Part shown: one piece after another, positions 1-6,361 of the stretch
Numbering within the stretch: the stretch's first letter is position 1
Layout: the number at the start of each line of letters is the position of its first letter
DNA from: Rhodothermaceae bacterium
GTDB taxonomy: Bacteria; Bacteroidota; Rhodothermia; Rhodothermales; Rubricoccaceae
Direction: 5' to 3'
DNA length: 7,586 nucleotides
Assembly: GCA_013003465.1 (NCBI GenBank)
Contig: JABDIZ010000220.1
Location: 1-7,586 of the forward strand
Notes under the pieces: model-generated
The model's database searches: none
Told to the model about the DNA's origin: nothing
What the model saw: only the letters and a program-made list of their open reading frames with translations
Position numbers and translations under genes: made by a program

Positions 1-1737
1 CTGCCCCGGCGCGTGGTCCGCATCGATGAGATGCGCCACCTGCCGCCCGAGCGCGTCGAAGACGGTCAGGCGGACGGGTCCGGCCTGCGGCACGTCGTAG
101 CGCAGGGTCGTGGTGGCATGGAAGGGATTCGGGTAGGCCGCGTGCAGCACGGACGCCGCGGGCAGGCCCGGCGCATCCGGCTCAGTGGGGACGACGATGG
201 CCGACCCTTGATAGAGGAGCTGCCCGCCAGGGTCAGTCATGGCGAGCGGGGCTGCGATGATGTTGACCGCACCCGCCCCGTTGATAGAGCCGATGGCTTC
301 GCTGGGCACGCCGACGGCGAGGCTGGCGCTTCCGTCCCCGTCGAAGTCGCCTGCCACAAGCGCCCAGCCAAAGGAATCGAAGTCTTCGAGTTCGTCGAGG
401 ACCCCGTTCGTGCCCTGGCTCCATAACCGGTTGCCGGTGGTCGTGAGGCCGCTCGCTGCACCAGCGAGCACATGCACCCCGCCTGCACCGGTGATGATGT
501 CCTCGTCCTCATCGGGCACGCCGATGGCGAGGTCGTCGAAACCGTCCCCGTCGAAGTCAGCCGCTGCGAGCGACCGGCCGAAGCGGTCGGCGGCTTCGAT
601 CGGATTGGAGATGTCCGGCACGTTCTGGCTCCAGAACTGGTGGTCGGTGGCACTCAGGCCGCTCGCCGCGCCGTAGAGCACATGCACCCCACCGGAATCG
701 AAGATCGTGTTCTCGTCCTCGAAGGGCACACCGATGGCGAGGTCGTCGTGTCCGTCCCCATTGAAGTCGCCCGTACCAAGCGACGAGCCGAAGGAATCGA
801 AGCCTTCGGGAGCGCTGGTGATGCCCTCCGAGCTCTGGCTCCAGAACTGGTTGCCCTCGGCGCGCAGGCCGTTCGCCGCACCGTAGAGCACATGCACCCC
901 GCCCGAGTCCTCGGCGGTGCCCTCGTCCTCGGCGGGCACGCCGATGACCAGGTCATCGAAGCCGTCCCCGTCGAAGTCGCCCGACGCCAGCGACCAGCCG
1001 AAGTGGTCGCCATCTTCGGGCTCCCTGGGGATGTCGGGTATGCTCTGGCTCCAGATCTGATCGCCGGTGGCCGTGAGCCCGCTCGCCGAGCCGAAGAGCA
1101 CGTGGACCCCGCCCGAATCGGTCGTGTTCAGAACCTCGACATCCTCCCCGATCGCACCAATAGCGAGGTCGTCGAAGCCGTCCCCGTCGAAGTCGCCCGA
1201 CGCCAGTGAATAGCCGAACGCGTCGAAGGATTCGGCGCTATCTGAAAGGTCAGGATTGGCCTGGGTCCAGCTCTGGAACCCGTCGGCCGTGAGCCCGCTC
1301 GCCGAGCCGAAGAGCACGTTGACCCCGCCCGCGTCCACGACGGCACCGACATCCTCGTCGGGCACGCCGATGGCGAGGTCGTCGAAGCCGTCCCCGTTGA
1401 AGTCACCCGCCGCGAGCGACCAACCAAACCTGTCGCCGACTTCGGCATTGCTAGCGAGCACGTCCTGGTCCCAGGACTGGTTGCCAGCCTCGGCCAGGCC
1501 GGTGGCCGAGCCGTAGATCACCTGGACGGCCCCCGCGTTCTCGACCGCGCCAACATCCTCCCAGGGTACGCCGACGGCGAGGTCCGTGAAGCCATCGCCA
1601 TTGAAGTCGCCAGAAGCGAGCACCTCGCCGAAGCGGTCAAAATCCTCGGCCGTATCGGCGATCTGCCCGGAGGCGGGGAGCGCAGTAAGGAGCAGTGCGA
1701 GGGCTGCCGGGAGGCTCGGGCGTAGAGAGCGTAGCAT
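1..1737 (-). CDS. Secreted FG-GAP seven-bladed beta-propeller protein with T9SS sorting domain (3' end cut by window edge)
   Basis: The frame is open from the ATG at 1737 to base 1 (579 codons, no stop), so the C-terminus is missing, probably by about 30 residues judging from the paralog at 1803-3626. Residues 1-24 form a signal peptide: Arg-containing start, Leu/Ala-rich core, likely cleavage after ASG before Gln25. Seven FG-GAP blades follow, with their FG pairs near residues 36, 104, 174, 246, 316, 386 and 456. Each reads like FGxSLAxGDFDGDGFDDLAIGVP and ends in a (V/L)xVLYGxxxGL strand. Blades 1-6 keep the DxDxDGxxD calcium loop; blade 7 ends it in Ser. From residue 535 (YPNPF) a T9SS type A sorting domain begins. 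The expected role is a secreted or surface-attached structural or binding protein; the ligand is unknown. The ATG at 1737 is chosen because it puts the signal peptide at the N-terminus and aligns with the paralog. An in-frame ATG at 1782 is an alternative. No Shine-Dalgarno sequence is visible. Confidence 0.9.
   Translation of the reverse strand, partial: MLRSLRPSLPAALALLLTALPASGQIADTAEDFDRFGEVLASGDFNGDGFTDLAVGVPWEDVGAVENAGAVQVIYGSATGLAEAGNQSWDQDVLASNAEVGDRFGWSLAAGDFNGDGFDDLAIGVPDEDVGAVVDAGGVNVLFGSASGLTADGFQSWTQANPDLSDSAESFDAFGYSLASGDFDGDGFDDLAIGAIGEDVEVLNTTDSGGVHVLFGSASGLTATGDQIWSQSIPDIPREPEDGDHFGWSLASGDFDGDGFDDLVIGVPAEDEGTAEDSGGVHVLYGAANGLRAEGNQFWSQSSEGITSAPEGFDSFGSSLGTGDFNGDGHDDLAIGVPFEDENTIFDSGGVHVLYGAASGLSATDHQFWSQNVPDISNPIEAADRFGRSLAAADFDGDGFDDLAIGVPDEDEDIITGAGGVHVLAGAASGLTTTGNRLWSQGTNGVLDELEDFDSFGWALVAGDFDGDGSASLAVGVPSEAIGSINGAGAVNIIAAPLAMTDPGGQLLYQGSAIVVPTEPDAPGLPAASVLHAAYPNPFHATTTLRYDVPQAGPVRLTVFDALGRQVAHLIDADHAPGQ
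308..1634 (-). repeat. In-register internal tandem repeats encoding FG-GAP blades
   Basis: The blade-coding units recur at offsets of 204, 210, 216, 210, 210 and 210 bases; the equivalent conserved triplet starts at 1568, 1364, 1154, 938, 728, 518 and 308. Similarity is strong at DNA level, not only protein level. Bases 956-990 are identical to 1172-1206 (35 bases). Bases 1069-1115 match 1285-1331 with one mismatch in 47. Bases 518-540 equal 1364-1386 (23 bases). This suggests fairly recent unit duplication or gene conversion between blades. The repeats also keep long opposite-strand frames open, which should not be read as genes. Confidence 0.85.
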
Positions 1738-1802
1738 GGGTCCAGAGGTCAGGTTGGAAGGCGTCCATCCCCCAATCGTCATCCGGCCGGGAATCCCGCC
1801 AC
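1738..1802 (-). promoter_or_regulatory. Conserved leader, copy 1, upstream of the left FG-GAP gene
   Basis: This is the whole gap between the stop of the upstream FG-GAP gene (TAG, 1803-1805) and the ATG at 1737. It aligns along its length with the leader of the other FG-GAP gene at 3627-3692. An exact 21-base core lies at 1769-1789, matching 3659-3679; on the minus strand it contains GGATGACGATTGGGGG. The conserved flank GGCGGGAT and the bases just before the start (TGGxCCCATGCT) also match. The core sits 31-32 bases before the ATG in both copies. It may be a promoter or 5' untranslated element, or simply carried along in the gene duplication. No terminator hairpin is evident, so cotranscription with the upstream gene is also possible. 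Confidence 0.6.
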
Positions 1803-3626
1803 CTACCGCAGCAGCGCCACCTGCCGAGTGTGGACGGAACCGGCGGCCTCCAGGCGCACGAGGTAGCGCCCGCTCGGCAGCCCGCGCGCCTCAAAAGCCA
1901 CCGTGTGGTGCCCCGCCGCGTGCTCATCGTCCACCAGCACAGCGACGCGGCGACCGAGCGCGTCGAAGACGGTCAGGCGGACAGGACCCGCTACCGCAAT
2001 GTCGTAGCGCAGCGTGGTAGAGGACGTGAACGGGTTGGGCGAGGCCGCGTGCAGCGCGAACGACGCAGGCAGCCCTGGTACCTCCGGCTCGTTGGCTACC
2101 GGGTTGGCGCCCTGGAACCAGAGTTGGGAGCTGTCGAGCCCATCGAGAACGCCATAGAGCACGTTGACGGCACCGGGTCGCCCAACTCCTGCCAGGCTAT
2201 CGAATGGAATACCTACGGCAAGATCGTCGGTACCGTCATCGTCGAAATCCCCACTGGCCACGGCGTACCCGAACCACTCTTCGCTCTCAGGCACCCCCTC
2301 GACTCCAGCATCTGCCTGCGAATAGACGACGGCCTCAGAGACATCAAGTCCATTCGTTGAGCCCGGGACCACGGCCACACCTCCAGCAGAAGTTTCACCT
2401 GAAGCATCTAAGGCGAAGGCACCGATCGCCAGGTCGTCTGCGCTTCCCGCACCGAACGTGCCTGTGGCGAGCGACGAACCAAAAAAGCTCGTCTCCAAGG
2501 ACATACCGATAGCACCTCCACTGAACCCCGCGCTGTTGTCTGCCGAGAGCCCCGTTCCAGAGTTCCCATACAGCACGTTAACGAACCCCGTGGACGAAAT
2601 GGGTCCAATGTCCTCTCCAGGGACGCCAATGGCGAGATCATCATTCCCGAAGGCATCGTTATCGAAATTACCGGCGGCGAGCGCCGAGCCGAAGTGCTCA
2701 AGGGCTTCCGGCTCTCCCGACTCAAAGGCAGTGCCCTGATCCCAGAGTTGGGCGTTATCGGTGCCCAACCCCCCCGGCTGGCCGTAGAGGACCGCCACTG
2801 CCCCTGCGTTGAATACACCCCCGACCTCCCTGCCAGGAATCCCTATGGCCAGATCGTCATGGTTATCGCTTAGAAAATCACCGACCGCCAGCGCGTGTCC
2901 GAATTGGTCATGGGACTCGAGCGTCCCGCCGGGGATGTCGGCGAAGACCCAGAACTGGCTCCGATCTGCGCTGAGTCCTGCATTAGAGCCATAGATGATC
3001 TGTACGGCCCCGTTGCCGGAAAACATAGCGCCGCTTTCTCCGGGAATCCCGACGGCGAGGTCATCAAAGGGGTCGTTGTCGAAATCGCCCGAGGCCAGTG
3101 ACCAGCCAAAGAGATCACCGAACTCGCTGTTGCCACTGGCAGCAGGAAAATCATCGTGTACCCAGATCTGCCTGCCGATAGTCTGGAGGCCACTGCTCGA
3201 CCCATAGTAGACGTGGACTGCGCCCGCATCGCCTACGCCGTCTACAATCTCCCCCGGGATGCCAACGGCGAGATCGGCGTAGACATCTCCATCAAAGCGG
3301 CCAACAGCCACGGAGAACCCAAACCGTTCAAGAATCTGAGCGGAAGAACCCTGCGACAGGAGCACATTGCGCTGCACATCCAGGCCGTCAGGCCCTCCGT
3401 AGATCACGTTGACGGCTCCTGGAGCAAATTCGTTACTATTGTTATCGAACGGAACGCCGACAGCAAGGTCCTCATAACCATCGGCGTCGAAGTCGCCGGT
3501 GGCTACGGCCCTGCCGAACCGCTCGTCCGGCTCGGGGTCTCCTTCGACCTGAGCTAGCGCCGTGGCATTCCATACCAGGAGCGCCAGGAATCCTGTGGAC
3601 AGGGTGGTGAGCATGAGGCGGAGCAT
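1803..3626 (-). CDS. Secreted FG-GAP seven-bladed beta-propeller protein with T9SS sorting domain
   Basis: This is a complete 607-residue protein. Residues 1-25 are a signal peptide (MLRLMLTTL..., cleavage after ALA before Gln26). Seven FG-GAP blades have FG pairs near residues 37, 102, 173, 242, 312, 382 and 452, the number found in integrin-alpha-type propellers. A linker of about 35 residues after the last blade leads to a T9SS type A sorting domain at about 529-607 (SPNPF, then a VFDALGR segment, GLPSGRYLVRLEA and a basic end). Family knowledge suggests Sec export, then T9SS export and surface anchoring or release. Binding partner and function are unknown. Only blades 1 and 7 keep a full DxDxDGxxD calcium loop. 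The frame continues upstream to a TTG at 3665, but the ATG at 3626 gives a proper signal peptide and matches the paralog. GC content is visibly below that of proBA: 33 of 60 bases at 2461-2520 against 46 of 60 at 5521-5580. Confidence 0.93.
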   Translation of the reverse strand: MLRLMLTTLSTGFLALLVWNATALAQVEGDPEPDERFGRAVATGDFDADGYEDLAVGVPFDNNSNEFAPGAVNVIYGGPDGLDVQRNVLLSQGSSAQILERFGFSVAVGRFDGDVYADLAVGIPGEIVDGVGDAGAVHVYYGSSSGLQTIGRQIWVHDDFPAASGNSEFGDLFGWSLASGDFDNDPFDDLAVGIPGESGAMFSGNGAVQIIYGSNAGLSADRSQFWVFADIPGGTLESHDQFGHALAVGDFLSDNHDDLAIGIPGREVGGVFNAGAVAVLYGQPGGLGTDNAQLWDQGTAFESGEPEALEHFGSALAAGNFDNDAFGNDDLAIGVPGEDIGPISSTGFVNVLYGNSGTGLSADNSAGFSGGAIGMSLETSFFGSSLATGTFGAGSADDLAIGAFALDASGETSAGGVAVVPGSTNGLDVSEAVVYSQADAGVEGVPESEEWFGYAVASGDFDDDGTDDLAVGIPFDSLAGVGRPGAVNVLYGVLDGLDSSQLWFQGANPVANEPEVPGLPASFALHAASPNPFTSSTTLRYDIAVAGPVRLTVFDALGRRVAVLVDDEHAAGHHTVAFEARGLPSGRYLVRLEAAGSVHTRQVALLR

Positions 3627-3692
3627 GGGACCAGGGATCGAGTTAGGGAGCGGTACACCCCCCAATCGTCATCCGGCCGACGATCCCGCCAC
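3627..3692 (-). promoter_or_regulatory. Conserved leader, copy 2, upstream of the right FG-GAP gene
   Basis: This segment is homologous to 1738-1802 at the same distance from the start codon, with the exact 21-base core at 3659-3679 (minus strand includes GGATGACGATTGGGGG). Outside the core the copies differ by scattered substitutions and one single-base length change. Here the core's ATG (first base 3672) opens a nine-codon frame ending in TAA at 3643-3645. In copy 1 the same ATG is in frame with the gene. No purine-rich ribosome binding site precedes the ATG at 3626. A regulatory role is inferred only from the conservation. Confidence 0.6.
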
Positions 3693-3778
3693 GCCGAGCC
3701 TACCCCCTCCGCGTATCGCCGCACCTCGACCAGAGCGAGCGCCCCCGGAGCGCGCCGGGACGGGGCCGCTCCCTGTGG

Positions 3779-3810
3779 TTTTAGCCCTCGTAATGCCCCC
3801 GTTACATTCG
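3779..3810 (+). promoter_or_regulatory. Candidate Bacteroidota-type promoter for proBA
   Basis: TACATTCG at 3803-3810 matches the Bacteroidota -7 consensus TAnnTTTG at all but one defined position. A TTTT tract at 3779-3782, a weak likeness of the -33 TTTG box, lies 20 bases upstream. This AT-richer patch stands out in GC-rich surroundings between the divergent FG-GAP and proB genes. Transcription would start around 3815-3820, giving a proB leader of about 70 bases. The call rests on consensus matching only. Confidence 0.3.
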
Positions 3811-3815
3811 TAACG
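3800..3815. repeat. Short inverted repeat overlapping the candidate proBA promoter
   Basis: CGTTAC at 3800-3805 and GTAACG at 3810-3815 form a perfect six-base inverted repeat around ATTC. It overlaps the putative -7 box, so it could be an operator half-site pair or a small RNA hairpin. It could also be chance, since the arms are short and no second copy is seen in the window. Confidence 0.35.
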
Positions 3816-3886
3816 TAGTGGGTCGCGACCATGCACGCGGGCGCTGTTGCTGCGCTCGGCCCGGCTCGTCGTCTACCCCTCCTGTC

Positions 3887-5032
3887 ATGCACGCACACGG
3901 AACCCCGCTCCCCGACTGGAAGCGCGCCGTCATCAAGGTCGGCAGCGCGCTCATCGCCCCCGATGGCCGGGGGTGCAGCACCACGCACGCGCTCGCCATC
4001 GCGCGGTTCATCATCGAGAGCCACGCGCAGGGGCGCGAAGTCATCCTCGTCTCGTCGGGCGCCGTGGCCGCCGGGCTGGCGACGCAGCCGGAGAAGCAGA
4101 CTACGACGAGCCGCACCATCCCCGAAAAGCAGGCGCTCGCCGCCATCGGGCAGTCGCTCCTGATGGCGCACTGGAACCGCCTCTTCGACTTTCCCTGTGC
4201 GCAGATTCTCCTCACCTACGACGACCTCTACCACCGCACCCGCTTCAACAACGCGCGCAACACGCTCGCCGAACTCATCGCGATGGGCACACTCCCCATC
4301 GTCAACGAGAACGACACCGTAGCCGTAGACGAGCTGAAGGTGGGCGACAACGACAACCTCGCCGCGCACGTCGCCGTCCTCGCTGAAGCCGACCTGCTCA
4401 TCATCTGCTCCGACGTTGACGGCCTCTACGACGCTGACCCCCGCTCGAACCCGAACGCGGAGTTCATCCGCGTCGTCGATTGCGTGGACGAGCAGGTCTT
4501 TGCGATGGCCGGTGGCGCCAACCATCCCACGGCCACCGGCGGGATGCGAACCAAAATCCAGGCCGCCGAGAAAGCCACCGTGCGCGGCATCCACACCGTC
4601 ATCCTCAACGGCACCAAAGGCAGCACCCTGGAAGCCCTCCACGAGGGCACGCTGCACGGCACCCTCTTCCGCGCGACCGAGGCGCCCCTCGACGCCCGCA
4701 AGCACTGGATGCTCCATGCCGTCCCGAGCGCCGGGCGCATCCTCGTGGATGCCGGCGCCGCGAGCGCCCTGCGGCAGCGCGGCGCCTCCCTCCTCCCCTC
4801 CGGCATCATCGGCGTGGATGGTGGGTTTGCCCGCGGCGACGCCGTCGAAGTGGCCGTCGAGGATCACGGACGCGCTGAGGTCATCGGCAAAGGCATTACG
4901 CAGTACGGCGCCCGCGACCTGGGGCAGCTCTGCGGCCGCCAGAGCCACGAGATCGAGGCCGTCCTCGGCTACACGCACACACCCCATGTCATCCGCCGCG
5001 ACGACCTCGTCTTGATCGACGGCCCGGCTTGA
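3887..5032 (+). CDS. proB: Glutamate 5-kinase (gamma-glutamyl kinase)
   Basis: This cytoplasmic enzyme phosphorylates L-glutamate with ATP to gamma-glutamyl phosphate, the first and usually proline-inhibited step of proline synthesis. The 381-residue protein has an amino acid kinase domain (about 12-265). It shows KVGSALI at 17-23, SSGAVAAGL at 56-64, INENDTV-like VNENDTV at 139-145, KVGDNDNLAA at 151-160, SDVDGLYDADPR at 175-186 and the nucleotide-side ATGGMRTK at 216-223. A C-terminal PUA domain (about 283-375) starts with GRILVDAG and contains SHEIEAVLGY at 353-362, so the long ProB form is present and no key motif is missing. The ATG at 3887 is preferred to the in-frame GTG at 3818 because conserved sequence starts about ten residues later. 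No Shine-Dalgarno sequence precedes it. It is followed 33 bases later by proA, so the two are almost certainly cotranscribed. Confidence 0.97.
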   Translation: MHAHGTPLPDWKRAVIKVGSALIAPDGRGCSTTHALAIARFIIESHAQGREVILVSSGAVAAGLATQPEKQTTTSRTIPEKQALAAIGQSLLMAHWNRLFDFPCAQILLTYDDLYHRTRFNNARNTLAELIAMGTLPIVNENDTVAVDELKVGDNDNLAAHVAVLAEADLLIICSDVDGLYDADPRSNPNAEFIRVVDCVDEQVFAMAGGANHPTATGGMRTKIQAAEKATVRGIHTVILNGTKGSTLEALHEGTLHGTLFRATEAPLDARKHWMLHAVPSAGRILVDAGAASALRQRGASLLPSGIIGVDGGFARGDAVEVAVEDHGRAEVIGKGITQYGARDLGQLCGRQSHEIEAVLGYTHTPHVIRRDDLVLIDGPA

Positions 5033-5065
5033 CAACTACAACCTCTTTCCTCCGAACACGCAACC

Positions 5066-6355
5066 ATGTCGCTCTCCGCTGTAGACACCCTGCCCTCCAC
5101 CGAAGAACTTGCCGCTGCTGCCAAAGCCGCCGCCCGCCACGTTGCCACGCTGGATACGGCGACGAAGAACCGCGTCCTGGAACGCATGGCCGACCAGGTG
5201 CTTGCCCATGAGGAGGCCATTCTCGAGGCGAACGCCAACGACCTCACCTACGCGCGCGAGCACGACCTCTCGGACGCCATGACCGACCGGCTCCGGCTGG
5301 ACCGACCACGGCTCGAGAAGATGGCGGGCGCGCTCCGCGAAGTGGCGTCGTTTACCGATCCGGTGGGCGAAGTGTCGGAGGTGCGCCGCCGCCCGAGCGG
5401 CATCGAGGTGGGCCGGATGCGCATTCCGCTCGGCGTGATCGCGATGATCTACGAGGCGCGCCCCAACGTGACCTCGGACGCCGCCGGGCTGTGTTTCAAG
5501 GCAGGCAACGCCGTGATCCTGCGCGGCGGCTCGGAAGCCTTCCACTCGAACCACGCCGTCGCGGCGGCGCTGCATGCGGCGCTCGCAGCCGAAGGCATCG
5601 ACCCGGCCGCCATCACGCTCCTCCCCACCACCGACCGCGCGGCCATCCCCGAGCTACTCAAACTGAACGAGCACATCGACCTCGTCATCCCGCGCGGCGG
5701 CGAGGGGCTGATCCGCTTCGTGGATGAGCACAGCAGGATTCCCGTCATCAAACACTACAAAGGCGTCTGCCACCTGTTCGTGGACCGCGCGGCCGACCTC
5801 GCCATCGCCCGCGACCTCGCCATCGATGGCAAGACTTCGCGGCCGGGGGTCTGCAACGCGCTCGAAACGCTCCTCGTGCACCACGACGTGGCCGAGGACT
5901 TTCTGCCCGGCGCGTACCGCGCCCTCTCGCAACTCGGCGTCGAGCTGCGCGGCTGCGACCGCACGCGCGCCATCCTATCCGGCATCGCTGCGGCGACCGA
6001 CGACGACTACGCCGCCGAATTCCTCGACCTCATCCTTGCCGTGCGCGTCGTGGACGACTACGCCGAAGCGAGGGATCACATCGTCCGCTTCGGCTCCAAC
6101 CACACGGAAGTCATTGCGACCAACGACCTGCCTACGGCCCGCTGCTTCACGCGCGAGGTCGATGCCTCCGTGGTGCTCGTCAACGCCTCGTCGCGTTTTT
6201 CCGATGGCGGCGAACTCGGCCTCGGTGCCGAGATCGGCATCTCGACGACCAAGCTGCACGCCTACGGCCCGATGGGCCTCGAAGCGCTCACGACGCAGAA
6301 GTTCGTCGTCATGGGTGCGGGAGAGACCCGGCATTCGCTCCCAGACACGGATTGA
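5066..6355 (+). CDS. proA: Glutamate-5-semialdehyde dehydrogenase (gamma-glutamyl phosphate reductase)
   Basis: This enzyme reduces the ProB product with NADPH to glutamate-5-semialdehyde, which cyclises to pyrroline-5-carboxylate for ProC. It may channel the labile acyl phosphate in a complex with ProB. At 429 residues it is about the usual length. Visible motifs are IPLGVIAMIYEARPNVT at 120-136, KAGNAVILRGGSE at 145-157 (nucleotide-binding region), the catalytic cysteine Cys263 in PGVCNALE, FGSNHTE at 342-348 and the conserved C-terminal block with KLHAYGPMGLEALTT up to 410. The ATG at 5066 is well placed, followed by about 13 variable residues and then an Ala-rich helix typical of the family. 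The 33-base spacer after proB holds no terminator and no clear ribosome binding site. The stop lies six bases from the stop of the opposing propeller gene, leaving no room for a separate terminator. Confidence 0.98.
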   Translation: MSLSAVDTLPSTEELAAAAKAAARHVATLDTATKNRVLERMADQVLAHEEAILEANANDLTYAREHDLSDAMTDRLRLDRPRLEKMAGALREVASFTDPVGEVSEVRRRPSGIEVGRMRIPLGVIAMIYEARPNVTSDAAGLCFKAGNAVILRGGSEAFHSNHAVAAALHAALAAEGIDPAAITLLPTTDRAAIPELLKLNEHIDLVIPRGGEGLIRFVDEHSRIPVIKHYKGVCHLFVDRAADLAIARDLAIDGKTSRPGVCNALETLLVHHDVAEDFLPGAYRALSQLGVELRGCDRTRAILSGIAAATDDDYAAEFLDLILAVRVVDDYAEARDHIVRFGSNHTEVIATNDLPTARCFTREVDASVVLVNASSRFSDGGELGLGAEIGISTTKLHAYGPMGLEALTTQKFVVMGAGETRHSLPDTD

Positions 6356-6361
6356 ACGTCC

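Larger units (their letters stand above)
3693..3886. other. Divergent intergenic region between the FG-GAP gene and proB
   Basis: No convincing gene is present. The region holds a GC-rich potential hairpin (outer arms GCCCC at 3741-3745 and GGGGC at 3762-3766), the candidate promoter patch, and a direct repeat TCGTAA at 3788-3793 and 3808-3813. Promoters for both divergent units are expected here, though the FG-GAP-side promoter cannot be placed. A frame upstream of proB runs in phase from a GTG at 3818, but its Arg/Cys/Pro-rich stretch does not resemble glutamate kinase. Confidence 0.5.

Noticed and set aside
472..1209. Plus-strand 245-codon open frame with its own 70-residue repeats (VPVEVARRQRPAE-like)
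   Set aside because: It is the antisense of the FG-GAP blades; its periodicity is that of the minus-strand repeats, and it has no family resemblance.
3156..3557. Plus-strand 133-codon open frame
   Set aside because: Antisense of blades 1-2 of the complete FG-GAP gene; no recognisable domain.
3741..3782. GC-rich hairpin followed by TTTT, looking like a terminator
   Set aside because: No plus-strand gene lies upstream to terminate, the T run is about 12 bases after the stem, and the stem is imperfect; chance in GC-rich DNA is likely.
3818..3886. N-terminal extension of proB from a GTG at 3818
   Set aside because: The added residues are Arg/Cys/Pro-rich and absent from the ProB family; the ATG at 3887 gives the expected N-terminus.
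5029..5034. TTGACA at the end of proB as a -35 box for proA
   Set aside because: No matching -10 box follows at 16-18 bases, and the 33-base spacer fits a simple operon.
3554..5035. Minus-strand 493-codon open frame covering proB
   Set aside because: Antisense of the unmistakable proB gene; such frames stay open in GC-rich coding DNA.
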